Shown: positions 1-6,760 of the stretch, in pieces
Layout of the letters: every line of letters begins with the position of its first letter
How positions within the stretch are numbered: the stretch's first letter is position 1
NCBI GenBank assembly: GCA_016793565.1
Contig: JAEUMA010000380.1
Coordinates: 1 to 9,431 of the forward strand
Source of the DNA: Rhizobiaceae bacterium
GTDB lineage: Bacteria; Pseudomonadota; Alphaproteobacteria; Rhizobiales; Rhizobiaceae
DNA: 9,431 nucleotides
Direction of reading: 5' to 3'
Translations under genes and position numbers: made by a program
Notes under the pieces: generated by a model
Databases searched by the model: none
Told to the model about the DNA's origin: nothing
Seen by the model: the letters and a program-made list of their open reading frames with translations, nothing else

Positions 1-876
1 GAGATCGCGCTGGCTGTTGGTGTGGTAGTTGGCCAGCACCTTGTAGCCCGGCGTGTTGCCGATCACTTCCAGGAAGGCGCCGGTGCGGATGGAGTCGGCC
101 GTGCTGCCCAGATCCTTGCGGTTGAAGATGATGCCACCCTCGGGCAGCGCCTGCTTGAGATAGAGGCCCTGCTGCAGGCCGTTGGCGTAGAAGTTGCCCA
201 GCACTTCCGAGCTGATCTGCTCGGAGGAGGTACGGCGGTCGAGACTGACTACCGGAATGCCCGCCGCGATGGCACGATCGACCGGCGGGCCCATCGGGGC
301 TTCGCGGTTCGGCCACAGCACGATGCCGTCATACTGCTTGGCGATCCAGGTATCGATGACCTGACCCATCTTGTTGTCGTCGAACTCGGCGTCGATGACC
401 TCAAGTTCGATATTGGGGTGGCGCGCAGCCTCCCAGGCCGCTGTATCCGCAAGGCTGATCAGCCAGGGATGGTTGAAGCCGTGGAATACGAGGCCGATGC
501 GGTACTTCTTGTTGGGATCGAGAACCGGCCCTTCGGGCAGCGGCAGATAGTCCGTGAACGGAGACTTGATCTCCAGCTTGCTGAACGGTCCGGTGAAGGT
601 GGCGCCCATGCCGGGTTTCCAGACAAAGCCGCCGGCGAGGTCGCCTACGGGATAGACGTCGAGATAGTCGCGGAAGCCGTCCTTTTCGAACAGTTCGCTG
701 ACCTCGGCATTCGACATGCCGGCCTTGGCTTCATCGGAGTATTTCTTGATGAGGTTGTTCAGAACCGTGTGGACGGATTCTTCCGCCAGCACCGGGGTCG
801 CCGCGAGCGGCATGGCTGCAAGCAGCGTCAGGGCTGCTGCCGTCCCCATCAGGGTTCGGCGGGTCAGAGTAGTCAT
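1..876 (-). CDS. Periplasmic sugar-type ABC transporter substrate-binding protein (C-terminus beyond the left edge)
   Basis: The first 292 codons are in the window, read leftward from the ATG at 874-876 with no stop before base 1. Residues 1-31 form a signal peptide with a twin-arginine-like start (RR at 6-7, then TLMG) and a likely cut after VLA-31. From about residue 124 it reads as a ribose/galactose-type periplasmic binding protein: strand KYRIGLVF, then FNHPWLISLADTAAWEAA like the ribose-binding NNPFF helix, WPNRE at 188-192, and GIPVVSLDRR ending at 215, where DR matches the sugar-contacting Arg of RbsB. Roughly 90 residues lie between the signal peptide and this fold, which is unusual for the family. 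A strong GGGAGG ribosome binding site sits at 886-891. It follows the ferredoxin gene by 52 bases and is probably co-transcribed with it. The ligand is unknown; a sugar, polyol or inositol derivative is likely. Transporter ATPase and permease genes would be expected further left. Confidence 0.9.
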   Translation of the reverse strand, partial: MTTLTRRTLMGTAAALTLLAAMPLAATPVLAEESVHTVLNNLIKKYSDEAKAGMSNAEVSELFEKDGFRDYLDVYPVGDLAGGFVWKPGMGATFTGPFSKLEIKSPFTDYLPLPEGPVLDPNKKYRIGLVFHGFNHPWLISLADTAAWEAARHPNIELEVIDAEFDDNKMGQVIDTWIAKQYDGIVLWPNREAPMGPPVDRAIAAGIPVVSLDRRTSSEQISSEVLGNFYANGLQQGLYLKQALPEGGIIFNRKDLGSTADSIRTGAFLEVIGNTPGYKVLANYHTNSQRDL

Positions 877-885
877 TTCGGTTTT

Positions 886-891
886 CCTCCC
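886..891 (-). promoter_or_regulatory. Ribosome binding site of the binding-protein gene
   Basis: GGGAGG read on the minus strand, nine bases upstream of the ATG at 874-876. It fixes the start in front of the signal peptide. Confidence 0.8.
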
Positions 892-928
892 ATATTTCGG
901 TTTCAGCCCGGGATATGTCCCGCAAGAT

Positions 929-1279
929 TCAAGGCGTTGTTCCTCCTTCGACCAGGATGTGGACGTAGCCGTCGGCCACCCTGGTCTCGTAGGTTTTCAG
1001 CCGCTCCGTCACGGGCGGTGAAAGCGGCGTGCCTGTCGGAATGTGAAACAGCCCCTGATGCAGCGGGCATTCCACCGTCTGGCCGTCGATGTAGCCCTCC
1101 GACAGGAAGGCGTGGGCATGCGTGCAGATGCCTGACGTGGCGTAGAATTTGCCGGAAAGATTGAAGATGGCGATGCAGACGCCGGCGTGTTCGATGCGCG
1201 TGGCATCGTCGACGGGCAGACTATCGGCCGGGATAGCCCGCAGCCAGATCCTCCCATCTGCGCTGGTCTGCGCCTCCAT
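929..1279 (-). CDS. Rieske [2Fe-2S] ferredoxin, MocE-like
   Basis: A 116-residue soluble electron carrier with one Rieske domain. The cluster ligands are a perfect C-x-H-x16-C-x2-H: Cys52, His54, Cys71 and His74, in CTHAHAFL and CPLHQG. There is no signal peptide or membrane helix, so it acts in the cytoplasm. Length and motif match stand-alone Rieske ferredoxins that feed electrons to non-haem oxygenases, such as MocE of rhizopine catabolism and the ferredoxins of ring-hydroxylating dioxygenases. No oxygenase or reductase partner is in the window. The ATG at 1277-1279 has an AGGGAG ribosome binding site at 1288-1293. It is the first gene of a minus-strand unit with the sugar-type binding protein, which suggests a substrate that is imported and then oxidised or demethylated. 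NirD, the nitrite reductase small subunit, is a less likely alternative because no nirB or other nitrogen gene is near. The fold is certain; the pathway is not. Confidence 0.9.
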   Translation of the reverse strand: MEAQTSADGRIWLRAIPADSLPVDDATRIEHAGVCIAIFNLSGKFYATSGICTHAHAFLSEGYIDGQTVECPLHQGLFHIPTGTPLSPPVTERLKTYETRVADGYVHILVEGGTTP

Positions 1280-1302
1280 GCGTCTCTCTCCCTGTGTATT
1301 TG

Positions 1303-1328
1303 TTTTCGCTTATTTTCGTTCGCTTTCT
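1303..1328. repeat. Phased direct repeats TTTTCG, candidate DeoR-type operator
   Basis: TTTTCG occurs at 1303-1308 and again at 1313-1318, exactly 10 bases apart. CTTTCT, a 4 of 6 match, continues the phase at 1323-1328. Repeats one helical turn apart put the same bases on one face of DNA. TTTCG-type repeats are typical operators of DeoR-family sugar regulators. The block is 24 bases upstream of the ferredoxin ATG, well placed to control the sugar-type unit. No regulator gene is in the window, so the link is inference. Confidence 0.35.
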
Positions 1329-1489
1329 TTCTTGCGCAAATTCATTGTGGCGATGGTATTATTGATGCCACTGTCCTCCCGCCCGGGATGCCCGTTCGAG
1401 ACTTTGCCGTGCCACGTGCATTTGACTGCCGCGTCGTTGCCGCGCTCTGTCGCAGGGTGAAATTTCCCGGCTTTGGCGCTTTCCCTTTT

Positions 1490-1512
1490 CGCCACAGACG
1501 GTAGCTGTGGTG
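1490..1512 (+). promoter_or_regulatory. Inverted repeat abutting the ABC ATPase start codon
   Basis: CCACAG (1492-1497) and CTGTGG (1505-1510) are perfect complements around a 7-base loop. A G-U and a C-G pair at the base extend the stem to eight pairs ending at 1512. The ATG of the ATPase is at 1514, so the 3' arm occupies the ribosome binding site position and no Shine-Dalgarno sequence is visible. It could be a repressor operator or an RNA hairpin that limits translation initiation. Confidence 0.35.
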
Positions 1513-1513
1513 C

Positions 1514-2170
1514 ATGCTGCTTTCGATCGAAGACCTGCGGAAATCCTATCCCGGCCCGGAAGGCGTCGTGCCGGTCCTGCGCGGCGTGTCGCTGTCGCTG
1601 GATGCAGGGGAAACACTGGCGCTGACCGGCGAATCCGGCTCCGGCAAAAGCACGCTTCTGCATCTGGTAGCAGGGCTGGACGGTGTCGACGGCGGCCGCA
1701 TTCTGCTCGACCGAAGGGAGGTGACGGCGCTCGACGATGGCGGCCGTGCACGGCTCAGGCGAAGCGCCATCGGCATCATCTTTCAGCAGTTCAACCTCAT
1801 CCCCTCGCTCGACGTCGCCGCCAACATCGCCTTCCAGGCGCGGCTGAACGGCGCGCCCGACCAGCGGCACCTGTCGCGGCTCGCGGCCGCGCTCCGCCTC
1901 GACGCGCATCTGCAAAAGTATCCGGAGCAGTTGTCCGGTGGCCAGCAGCAGCGCGTAGCGATCGGCCGCGCGCTGGCGGCGCGGCCCAAGCTGATCCTCG
2001 CCGACGAGCCGACGGGCAATCTCGACGAGGCGACGGCGGACGAGGTGATGGAGCAGCTTCTCGCGCTCGTAGCCGAGACCGGCTCGGCGCTGCTGATGGT
2101 GACACACTCCCCGCGCCTCGCGGCGCGGCTTGGCCGGCGGGTGCATCTCAATCTGGGCCGCCTCGCATGA
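1514..2170 (+). CDS. ABC transporter ATP-binding protein (LolD/MacB-type; AttE-like)
   Basis: A complete 218-residue nucleotide-binding subunit that powers the FtsX-type permease encoded next. All motifs are present: Walker A GESGSGKST (39-47), Q-loop IFQQFNLIPS (89-98), signature LSGGQQQR (140-147), Walker B LILADEPTGNLD (160-171) and H-loop His198. The size and the QQFNL and DEPTGNLD sequences are those of the LolD/MacB/YbbA group, which drives lipid, peptide or lipoprotein handling at the inner membrane rather than solute uptake. The start at 1514 is constrained by an in-frame TAG at 1502-1504, with only a CTG between. It lacks a Shine-Dalgarno sequence and lies directly behind an inverted repeat. 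Its stop TGA overlaps the permease ATG by four bases (ATGA), which indicates translational coupling. The substrate is unknown. Confidence 0.95.
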   Translation: MLLSIEDLRKSYPGPEGVVPVLRGVSLSLDAGETLALTGESGSGKSTLLHLVAGLDGVDGGRILLDRREVTALDDGGRARLRRSAIGIIFQQFNLIPSLDVAANIAFQARLNGAPDQRHLSRLAAALRLDAHLQKYPEQLSGGQQQRVAIGRALAARPKLILADEPTGNLDEATADEVMEQLLALVAETGSALLMVTHSPRLAARLGRRVHLNLGRLA

Positions 2171-4566
2171 CGGGCGCGGTGATTCTTGCGCTGGCGTCGC
2201 ACTGGCGGCGCAACCGGCTGCAGCTGATGACGCTTGTCGTCGGCCTTGCGCTGGCCACCGCATTGTGGTCGGGCGTGCAGGCGATCAACGCGGAAGCGCG
2301 CGCGAGCTACGACGCGGCGGCGGCGACGCTGGCGGAAGGCCGGTTCGATCAGCTTCTGCCGCGCGACGGCGATTCGATGGCGCAGGAGCGTTTCGTCGTG
2401 CTACGCCGCAGCGGCTGGCTGGTGAGCCCGGTGGTGGAGGGACGGCTACGCATTGGCGGCACCAGCGTGCGGCTCGTCGGTGTCGAGCCGCTGACGGTGC
2501 CGCCCGGATCGGCCGCGCGCACCGCATTGGCGCGCGCCGACCTCGACGATTTCCTGCGCACTGAAACGCTCGTCGCCAGCGCAGAAACCGCCGCTCTTCT
2601 GACTACGAACCTGCCCAATCCGGTTCTGATCGACCCTTCGGTCGCACCCGGCACGGCGATCGCCGACATCGGCACAGTCCAGAGACTGCTTGCCCGGGAG
2701 GGGCGCATCAACCGCCTGATCGTCCTCCCCGACCAGCCCTTGAGGCAGCCGCCGCTGGCCGAGGTTGCGCCCGACCTCATGCTCCAGCACGCAGAGGCGA
2801 CCGCGAACATGGGCCGCCTCACCGACAGTTTTCATCTCAACCTCACCGCATTCGGCTTCCTCAGCTTCGCCGTCGGCATCTTCATCGTCCACGGCACCAT
2901 CGGCCTTGCCTTCGAACAGCGGCGCGGCATGGTCCGCACCCTACGGGCGCTGGGCGTGCCCCTGCGCCGTCTGGTCATCCTGATGCTTCTGGAGCTCATC
3001 ACGCTGGCAATTCTCGCCGGAACGCTCGGCATCGTGCTCGGCTACCTGATCGCGGCATTGCTGCTGCCGGACGTCGCTGCAACCTTGCGCGGCCTCTACG
3101 GCGTCGATGTCGCAGGTACGCTGCATGTCCGTCCGTCCTGGTGGCTCGCTGGGATGGCGATGGCTCTGGGCGGTGCGCTTCTCGCCGCCGCCGGCGCGTT
3201 CTGGCGGCTGGCGCGAATGCCGATCCTCAGCAGCGCCGGCGGACGCGCCTGGGCCATGGTCTCGACCCGCACGCGAGGACTGCAGGCCACCATCGCGGTT
3301 CTGCTACTGGGCGCGGCGGCCTTACTGGCAATGGCGGGAACCGGACTGGCCGCCGGCTTCGCACTCCTCGCGGCTCTGCTTTTGGGTGCAGCACTTGCGT
3401 TGCCCGCATCCCTCTCGGCAATCCTGCGCCTAGGCGCGGGCCTTGCACGGGGGCCCATGACCCAATGGTTCTGGGCCGATACGCGCCAGCAACTGCCTGG
3501 CCTCGGGCTCGCCCTGATGGCGCTGCTGCTGGCGATGGCGGCAAATGTCGGCGTCTCGACCATGGTGTCCAGCTTCCGCCTGACCTTCGTCGATTTCCTC
3601 GACCAGCGCCTTTCGGCGGAGCTTTACGTCGACGCCGAAGCGGTTGCGGACCGGCCAGGACTGGAGCGCTTCCTGGAAGCCAGGGCCGACGCCGTGCTGC
3701 CCGTCCTGCGCGTCGACGCCACGCTCGCCGGCATGCCGGCGCAGATCTTCGGCGCGCGCGTCGGCGATACGTACCGGAAGAACTGGCGCTTCCTCGATGC
3801 GGAACGCGACGTATGGGACGAGGTGGCGCAAGGCAGGGCCGTGATCATCAACGAGCAGCTGTCGCGGCGTGCGCAGTTGAGCCTCGGGGATGTGCTCGCG
3901 CTTGGCACGGGACCGTCGCTGCCGGTCGCCGGCGTCGTCGGGGACTACGGCAACCCGATCGGCCAGGCGATCATCGGCGAGACGCTGTTCCGCCAGAGCT
4001 TCCCGCAGGTCAAGCCGACGCGTTATGGGCTGCGCACCGGCGATCCGCAGGGTCTGCGGCGAGAGCTGACGGAGACGCTCGACGTGCCCGAGACGAGCAT
4101 CGTCGACCAGGCCGCGCTGAAGGCATTCTCACTGGCGGTGTTCGAGCGCACCTTCTCCGTGACGGGCGCGCTGAACGTGCTGACCCTGGCGGTGGCCGCG
4201 TTCGCCATCCTGATGAGCCTTCTGACGCTGGCGGCCATGCGGCTGCCGCAGATGGCCCCCGTTTGGGCCATCGGCACGACGCAGCGGCGGCTTGCCGGCC
4301 AGGAAGTGCTGCGCACCGTCCTGCTGGCCGCGGTCACCGCGTTGCTGGCCGTGCCCCTGGGGCTGGCGCTTGCCTGGGTCCTGCTCGCCATCGTCAATGT
4401 CGAGGCGTTCGGCTGGCGCCTGCCGATGTATCTGTTTCCGGCCGAATACGCCCGCCTGATGCTCTTTGCCCTCGCCGCCGCGCTGTTGGCGGCCTTCTGG
4501 CCGGCCTGGCGCCTTGCGCGAATGGAGCCCGCTTCCTTGCTGAGGATTTTCGCCAATGAGCGTTAG
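2167..4566 (+). CDS. ABC transporter permease, FtsX family, two-domain (AttF/AttG-like)
   Basis: A 799-residue inner-membrane protein and partner of the preceding ATPase. By eye it has one helix near the N-terminus (about 17-39), a large extracytoplasmic domain (about 40-220), a first FtsX-type helix set (about 224-246, 269-300, 325-345), more helices at about 375-415 and 443-465, a second extracytoplasmic domain (about 466-665), and a last FtsX set (about 668-692, 718-745, 764-785). Both sets end with the same cytoplasmic signature, FWRLARMPIL and WPAWRLARMEP, so the protein is an internal duplication. LolC/LolE and MacB permeases carry one such unit; here one chain supplies both. The reading frame is also open back to 1507, but residues before 2167 are a shadow of the ATPase gene; the ATG at 2167 in the ATGA overlap is the start. 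It probably acts in export or extraction across the envelope. Confidence 0.93.
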   Translation: MTGAVILALASHWRRNRLQLMTLVVGLALATALWSGVQAINAEARASYDAAAATLAEGRFDQLLPRDGDSMAQERFVVLRRSGWLVSPVVEGRLRIGGTSVRLVGVEPLTVPPGSAARTALARADLDDFLRTETLVASAETAALLTTNLPNPVLIDPSVAPGTAIADIGTVQRLLAREGRINRLIVLPDQPLRQPPLAEVAPDLMLQHAEATANMGRLTDSFHLNLTAFGFLSFAVGIFIVHGTIGLAFEQRRGMVRTLRALGVPLRRLVILMLLELITLAILAGTLGIVLGYLIAALLLPDVAATLRGLYGVDVAGTLHVRPSWWLAGMAMALGGALLAAAGAFWRLARMPILSSAGGRAWAMVSTRTRGLQATIAVLLLGAAALLAMAGTGLAAGFALLAALLLGAALALPASLSAILRLGAGLARGPMTQWFWADTRQQLPGLGLALMALLLAMAANVGVSTMVSSFRLTFVDFLDQRLSAELYVDAEAVADRPGLERFLEARADAVLPVLRVDATLAGMPAQIFGARVGDTYRKNWRFLDAERDVWDEVAQGRAVIINEQLSRRAQLSLGDVLALGTGPSLPVAGVVGDYGNPIGQAIIGETLFRQSFPQVKPTRYGLRTGDPQGLRRELTETLDVPETSIVDQAALKAFSLAVFERTFSVTGALNVLTLAVAAFAILMSLLTLAAMRLPQMAPVWAIGTTQRRLAGQEVLRTVLLAAVTALLAVPLGLALAWVLLAIVNVEAFGWRLPMYLFPAEYARLMLFALAAALLAAFWPAWRLARMEPASLLRIFANER

Positions 4567-5602
4567 GGCCTTCGTCCTGATGCTGCTGGGTGTCGGTCAG
4601 GCGTTCGGCCAGGGTTTTGCCGGGCTCGGCACCGACGCGCAGGGGTTTGCCGTGCCCGAACGCGGCAGGGAGTTCGTATTCCCCCGGGATCACGGGGCGC
4701 ATCCGAACTACCGGATCGAATGGTGGTACGTGACCGCCAATCTCACGGGACCCGATGGGGCGGAGTATGGCCTGCAATGGACGCTGTTCCGCTCGGCACT
4801 GGCGCCGGGCGAGGCCGAGGGCTGGCAAAGTCCGCAGGTCTGGTTGGGTCATGCCGCGGTGACAAGCGCCACCACCCACCTCGCCACGGAGCGTTTCGCG
4901 CGTGGCGGCATCGGCCAGGCGGGGGTGACAGCCGAGCCGTTTTCGGCCTGGATCGACGACTGGCACATGCAGGGCGACAGTTTCGACAGGATGAGCCTCA
5001 AGGCGACCGGCAAGAACTTCGCCTACGACGTCGCCATGGTCGCGAAAGGCCCGCTCGTGCTTCATGGCGACAAGGGCTACTCGGTGAAGTCGGCGAACGG
5101 CCAGGCGAGCTACTACTATTCCCAGCCTTTCTTCGCGGTCGAGGGCACCATCGAGCTTCCCGGAGGCGAAGTCCCGGTGCGCGGGAGCGCCTGGGTCGAT
5201 CGCGAATGGTCGTCGCAGCCCCTGGCAAAGGACCAGGCCGGATGGGACTGGTTCTCGCTTTCCTTCGACACCGGCGAGAAGCTGATGGGATTTCGCCTTC
5301 GCGACAACGCCGGCGGCGGTTTCACGTCGGCAACCTGGATCGCCGCCGATGGCTCGGCGACCCCCTACGGCGACGGCAAGCTCGCGGCGACCCCGCTGGA
5401 GACCAGCAACGTACGCGGACGCGACGTGCCGACGCAGTGGAGGCTGACCCTCGGGGAACGCGGGCTCGACGTCACCGTCGGCGCGCTCAACACCCAGGCC
5501 TGGATGGATCTCGGCATTCCCTATTGGGAAGGCCCGGTTCGGGTAACGGGGACCCATCCAGGCAAGGGTTATCTCGAGATGACGGGGTACGATCAGGAGT
5601 GA
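4556..5602 (+). CDS. Secreted AttH/CrtC-like lipocalin-fold protein (COG5621 type)
   Basis: A 348-residue protein with an N-terminal signal peptide (hydrophobic 5-17, likely cut after AFG-18). Family signatures are HPNYRIEWWYVTANL (49-63) in the N-terminal half and SAWVDREWSSQPL (from 211) followed by GWDWFSLSF in the C-terminal half. These define the AttH/hydroxyneurosporene-synthase group, whose solved member has two lipocalin-like barrels. It is often labelled predicted secreted hydrolase or carotenoid 1,2-hydratase, but no carotenoid gene is near and the signal peptide argues for an envelope role. The start is supported by TGAGGA at 4541-4546 nine bases before the ATG. It overlaps the permease end by 11 bases, so the two are co-translated. 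ABC ATPase, FtsX permease and AttH occur together as the Agrobacterium att genes; the protein may bind a lipophilic cargo of that transporter. The biochemical activity is unknown. Confidence 0.9.
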   Translation: MSVRAFVLMLLGVGQAFGQGFAGLGTDAQGFAVPERGREFVFPRDHGAHPNYRIEWWYVTANLTGPDGAEYGLQWTLFRSALAPGEAEGWQSPQVWLGHAAVTSATTHLATERFARGGIGQAGVTAEPFSAWIDDWHMQGDSFDRMSLKATGKNFAYDVAMVAKGPLVLHGDKGYSVKSANGQASYYYSQPFFAVEGTIELPGGEVPVRGSAWVDREWSSQPLAKDQAGWDWFSLSFDTGEKLMGFRLRDNAGGGFTSATWIAADGSATPYGDGKLAATPLETSNVRGRDVPTQWRLTLGERGLDVTVGALNTQAWMDLGIPYWEGPVRVTGTHPGKGYLEMTGYDQE

Positions 5603-5692
5603 GCACGCATTTCGTCCCCGAGCAGGCGCTTGGATCGGCGAGGGTCGTATGCCATTCTGGCTCTGTCATCTAGCGAAGCGTTCCAGGCCTTC

Positions 5693-6760
5693 ATGATCGC
5701 CAGTCTGCCTCCCCCCGTCTCCCAGTCGGTCGCCAGCAGGCTGACCCGAGCGGCGATTTTCCTTGTGGTCACGATCAATCCCGGAGCGTCCCCGGAGCGC
5801 GCGGTCCGGAGTCTGTGCGGCGACATGTCGAGCCTGCTGCGGGGCGTGGGCTTCCGCAATCTCAACGGCCAATTGTCCTGCATCATGGGCTTCGGCTCGC
5901 ATGCATGGGACCGCCTGTTCGGACAAGCCGCGCCAAAGCACCTGCATCCGTTCCGCGAAATCAATGGCGTGCACCGCGCGGTATCGACGCCGGGAGACAT
6001 CCTGTTCCACATACGTGCCGCCAGCATGGACCTCTGCTTCGAATTGGCGACGCACATCATGTCACGCCTGTCCGGCGCCGTGTCGGCCGTCGACGAGGTG
6101 CACGGCTTCAAGTTCTTCGACGACCGCGACCTGCTCGGCTTTGTCGACGGGACGGAGAACCCCGTCGACCAGGCCGCGCTCGCAGCGACCCTGATCGGCG
6201 ACGAGGACCCCGACTTCGCGGGCGGCAGCTACGTGATCGTGCAAAAATATCTCCATGACCTCGAGCGCTGGAACAAGGTGCCGGTCGAGGAGCAGGAAAA
6301 CATCGTCGGCCGCCACAAGCTCTCGGACATCGAACAGCCGGACGCACTGAAGAAACCTTACGCGCACAATGTGCTTACTTCCATAGAGGAAGACGGCGAG
6401 CCGCTTCAGATCCTACGCGACAACATGCCGTTCGGCGAGGTCGGCAAAGGCGAGTTCGGCACCTACTTCATCGGCTATGCGCGCTCGCCGGAGCGGATCG
6501 AGCGGATGCTGGAGAACATGTTCATCGGCAATCCTCCCGGGACCTACGACCGCCTGCTGGATTTCAGCCGCGCGGTGACGGGCACGCTGTTCTTCGTGCC
6601 GGCCGCGAGCTTCCTCGACGGTGTCGATGCCAATCAGCCGCCGCCTGATGCGGCCGGCGAAGTCGCGGCGTCGACGGAGGCGAAAACCGCACCGGCCGCG
6701 AAGAGCACAACTCACGGTTCGCTGGGCATAGGCTCACTCAAGGACGAGGCAGCACAATGA
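5693..6760 (+). CDS. DyP-type haem peroxidase, class B, encapsulin cargo
   Basis: A 355-residue dye-decolorizing peroxidase that uses hydrogen peroxide to oxidise phenols and dyes. Catalytic Asp152 lies in GFVDGTENP (149-157). His225 (PYAH) is the proximal haem ligand. Arg242 and Asn244 lie in ILRDNMPFG, and GTYFIGYA and LLDFSRAVTGTLFFVP follow. These match the B-type enzyme DypB of Rhodococcus. After the catalytic domain come a Pro/Ala-rich linker (about 310-340) and the encapsulin-targeting peptide GSLGIGSLK (342-350). The frame is also open from a TTG at 5630, but family members begin close to the residues SLPPPVSQSV, and the extra 21 residues look unlike the family, so I chose the ATG at 5693; its ribosome binding site is weak. 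The stop overlaps the encapsulin ATG by four bases. The enzyme is predicted to be sealed inside the shell made by the next gene. Confidence 0.94.
   Translation: MIASLPPPVSQSVASRLTRAAIFLVVTINPGASPERAVRSLCGDMSSLLRGVGFRNLNGQLSCIMGFGSHAWDRLFGQAAPKHLHPFREINGVHRAVSTPGDILFHIRAASMDLCFELATHIMSRLSGAVSAVDEVHGFKFFDDRDLLGFVDGTENPVDQAALAATLIGDEDPDFAGGSYVIVQKYLHDLERWNKVPVEEQENIVGRHKLSDIEQPDALKKPYAHNVLTSIEEDGEPLQILRDNMPFGEVGKGEFGTYFIGYARSPERIERMLENMFIGNPPGTYDRLLDFSRAVTGTLFFVPAASFLDGVDANQPPPDAAGEVAASTEAKTAPAAKSTTHGSLGIGSLKDEAAQ
6716..6742 (+). other. Encapsulin cargo-loading peptide GSLGIGSLK
   Basis: The nine codons near the end of the peroxidase gene give GSLGIGSLK, the classic family 1 cargo-loading motif, in which the small hydrophobic residues dock into a groove on the inside of the shell protein. 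Five further residues (DEAAQ) follow. The codons for these last residues also carry the GAGG (6746-6749) that serves as ribosome binding site for the encapsulin gene, so the tail has a double function. Confidence 0.9.

Larger units (their letters stand above)
1280..1513. promoter_or_regulatory. Divergent intergenic regulatory region
   Basis: This is the only space between the leftward ferredoxin/binding-protein unit and the rightward ABC unit, so promoters for both should lie here. It is more AT-rich than its surroundings at 1294-1370. Visible elements are the ferredoxin ribosome binding site (1288-1293), phased TTTTCG repeats (1303-1328), the palindrome TTGCGCAA (1332-1339), TTGACT at 1422-1427 as a possible rightward -35, GAAATTTC at 1459-1466, and an inverted repeat touching the ATPase start (1490-1512). 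I found no pair of -35 and -10 boxes good enough to call a promoter. Confidence 0.55.

Noticed and set aside
22..1164. Plus-strand open frame of 380 codons
   Set aside because: It is antisense to the binding protein and ferredoxin, both of which have clear family motifs, and its protein is Arg/Gly-rich with no recognisable fold.
1422..1450. Promoter with -35 TTGACT for the ABC unit
   Set aside because: The -35 is good, but 17 bases on the sequence is CTCTGT, a poor -10, so no promoter is called.
1507..2166. N-terminal 220-residue extension of the permease reading frame
   Set aside because: It is a shadow of the ABC ATPase gene in another frame; the ATPase has every family motif and the permease has a proper ATGA-coupled start at 2167.
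4394..5557. Minus-strand open frame of 387 codons
   Set aside because: It is antisense to the permease end and the AttH-like gene; long antisense frames are expected in GC-rich DNA.
4556..5602. Carotenoid 1,2-hydratase (CrtC)
   Set aside because: The family overlaps CrtC, but there is a signal peptide, the neighbours are ABC exporter genes and no carotenoid gene is present; the AttH-like branch fits better.
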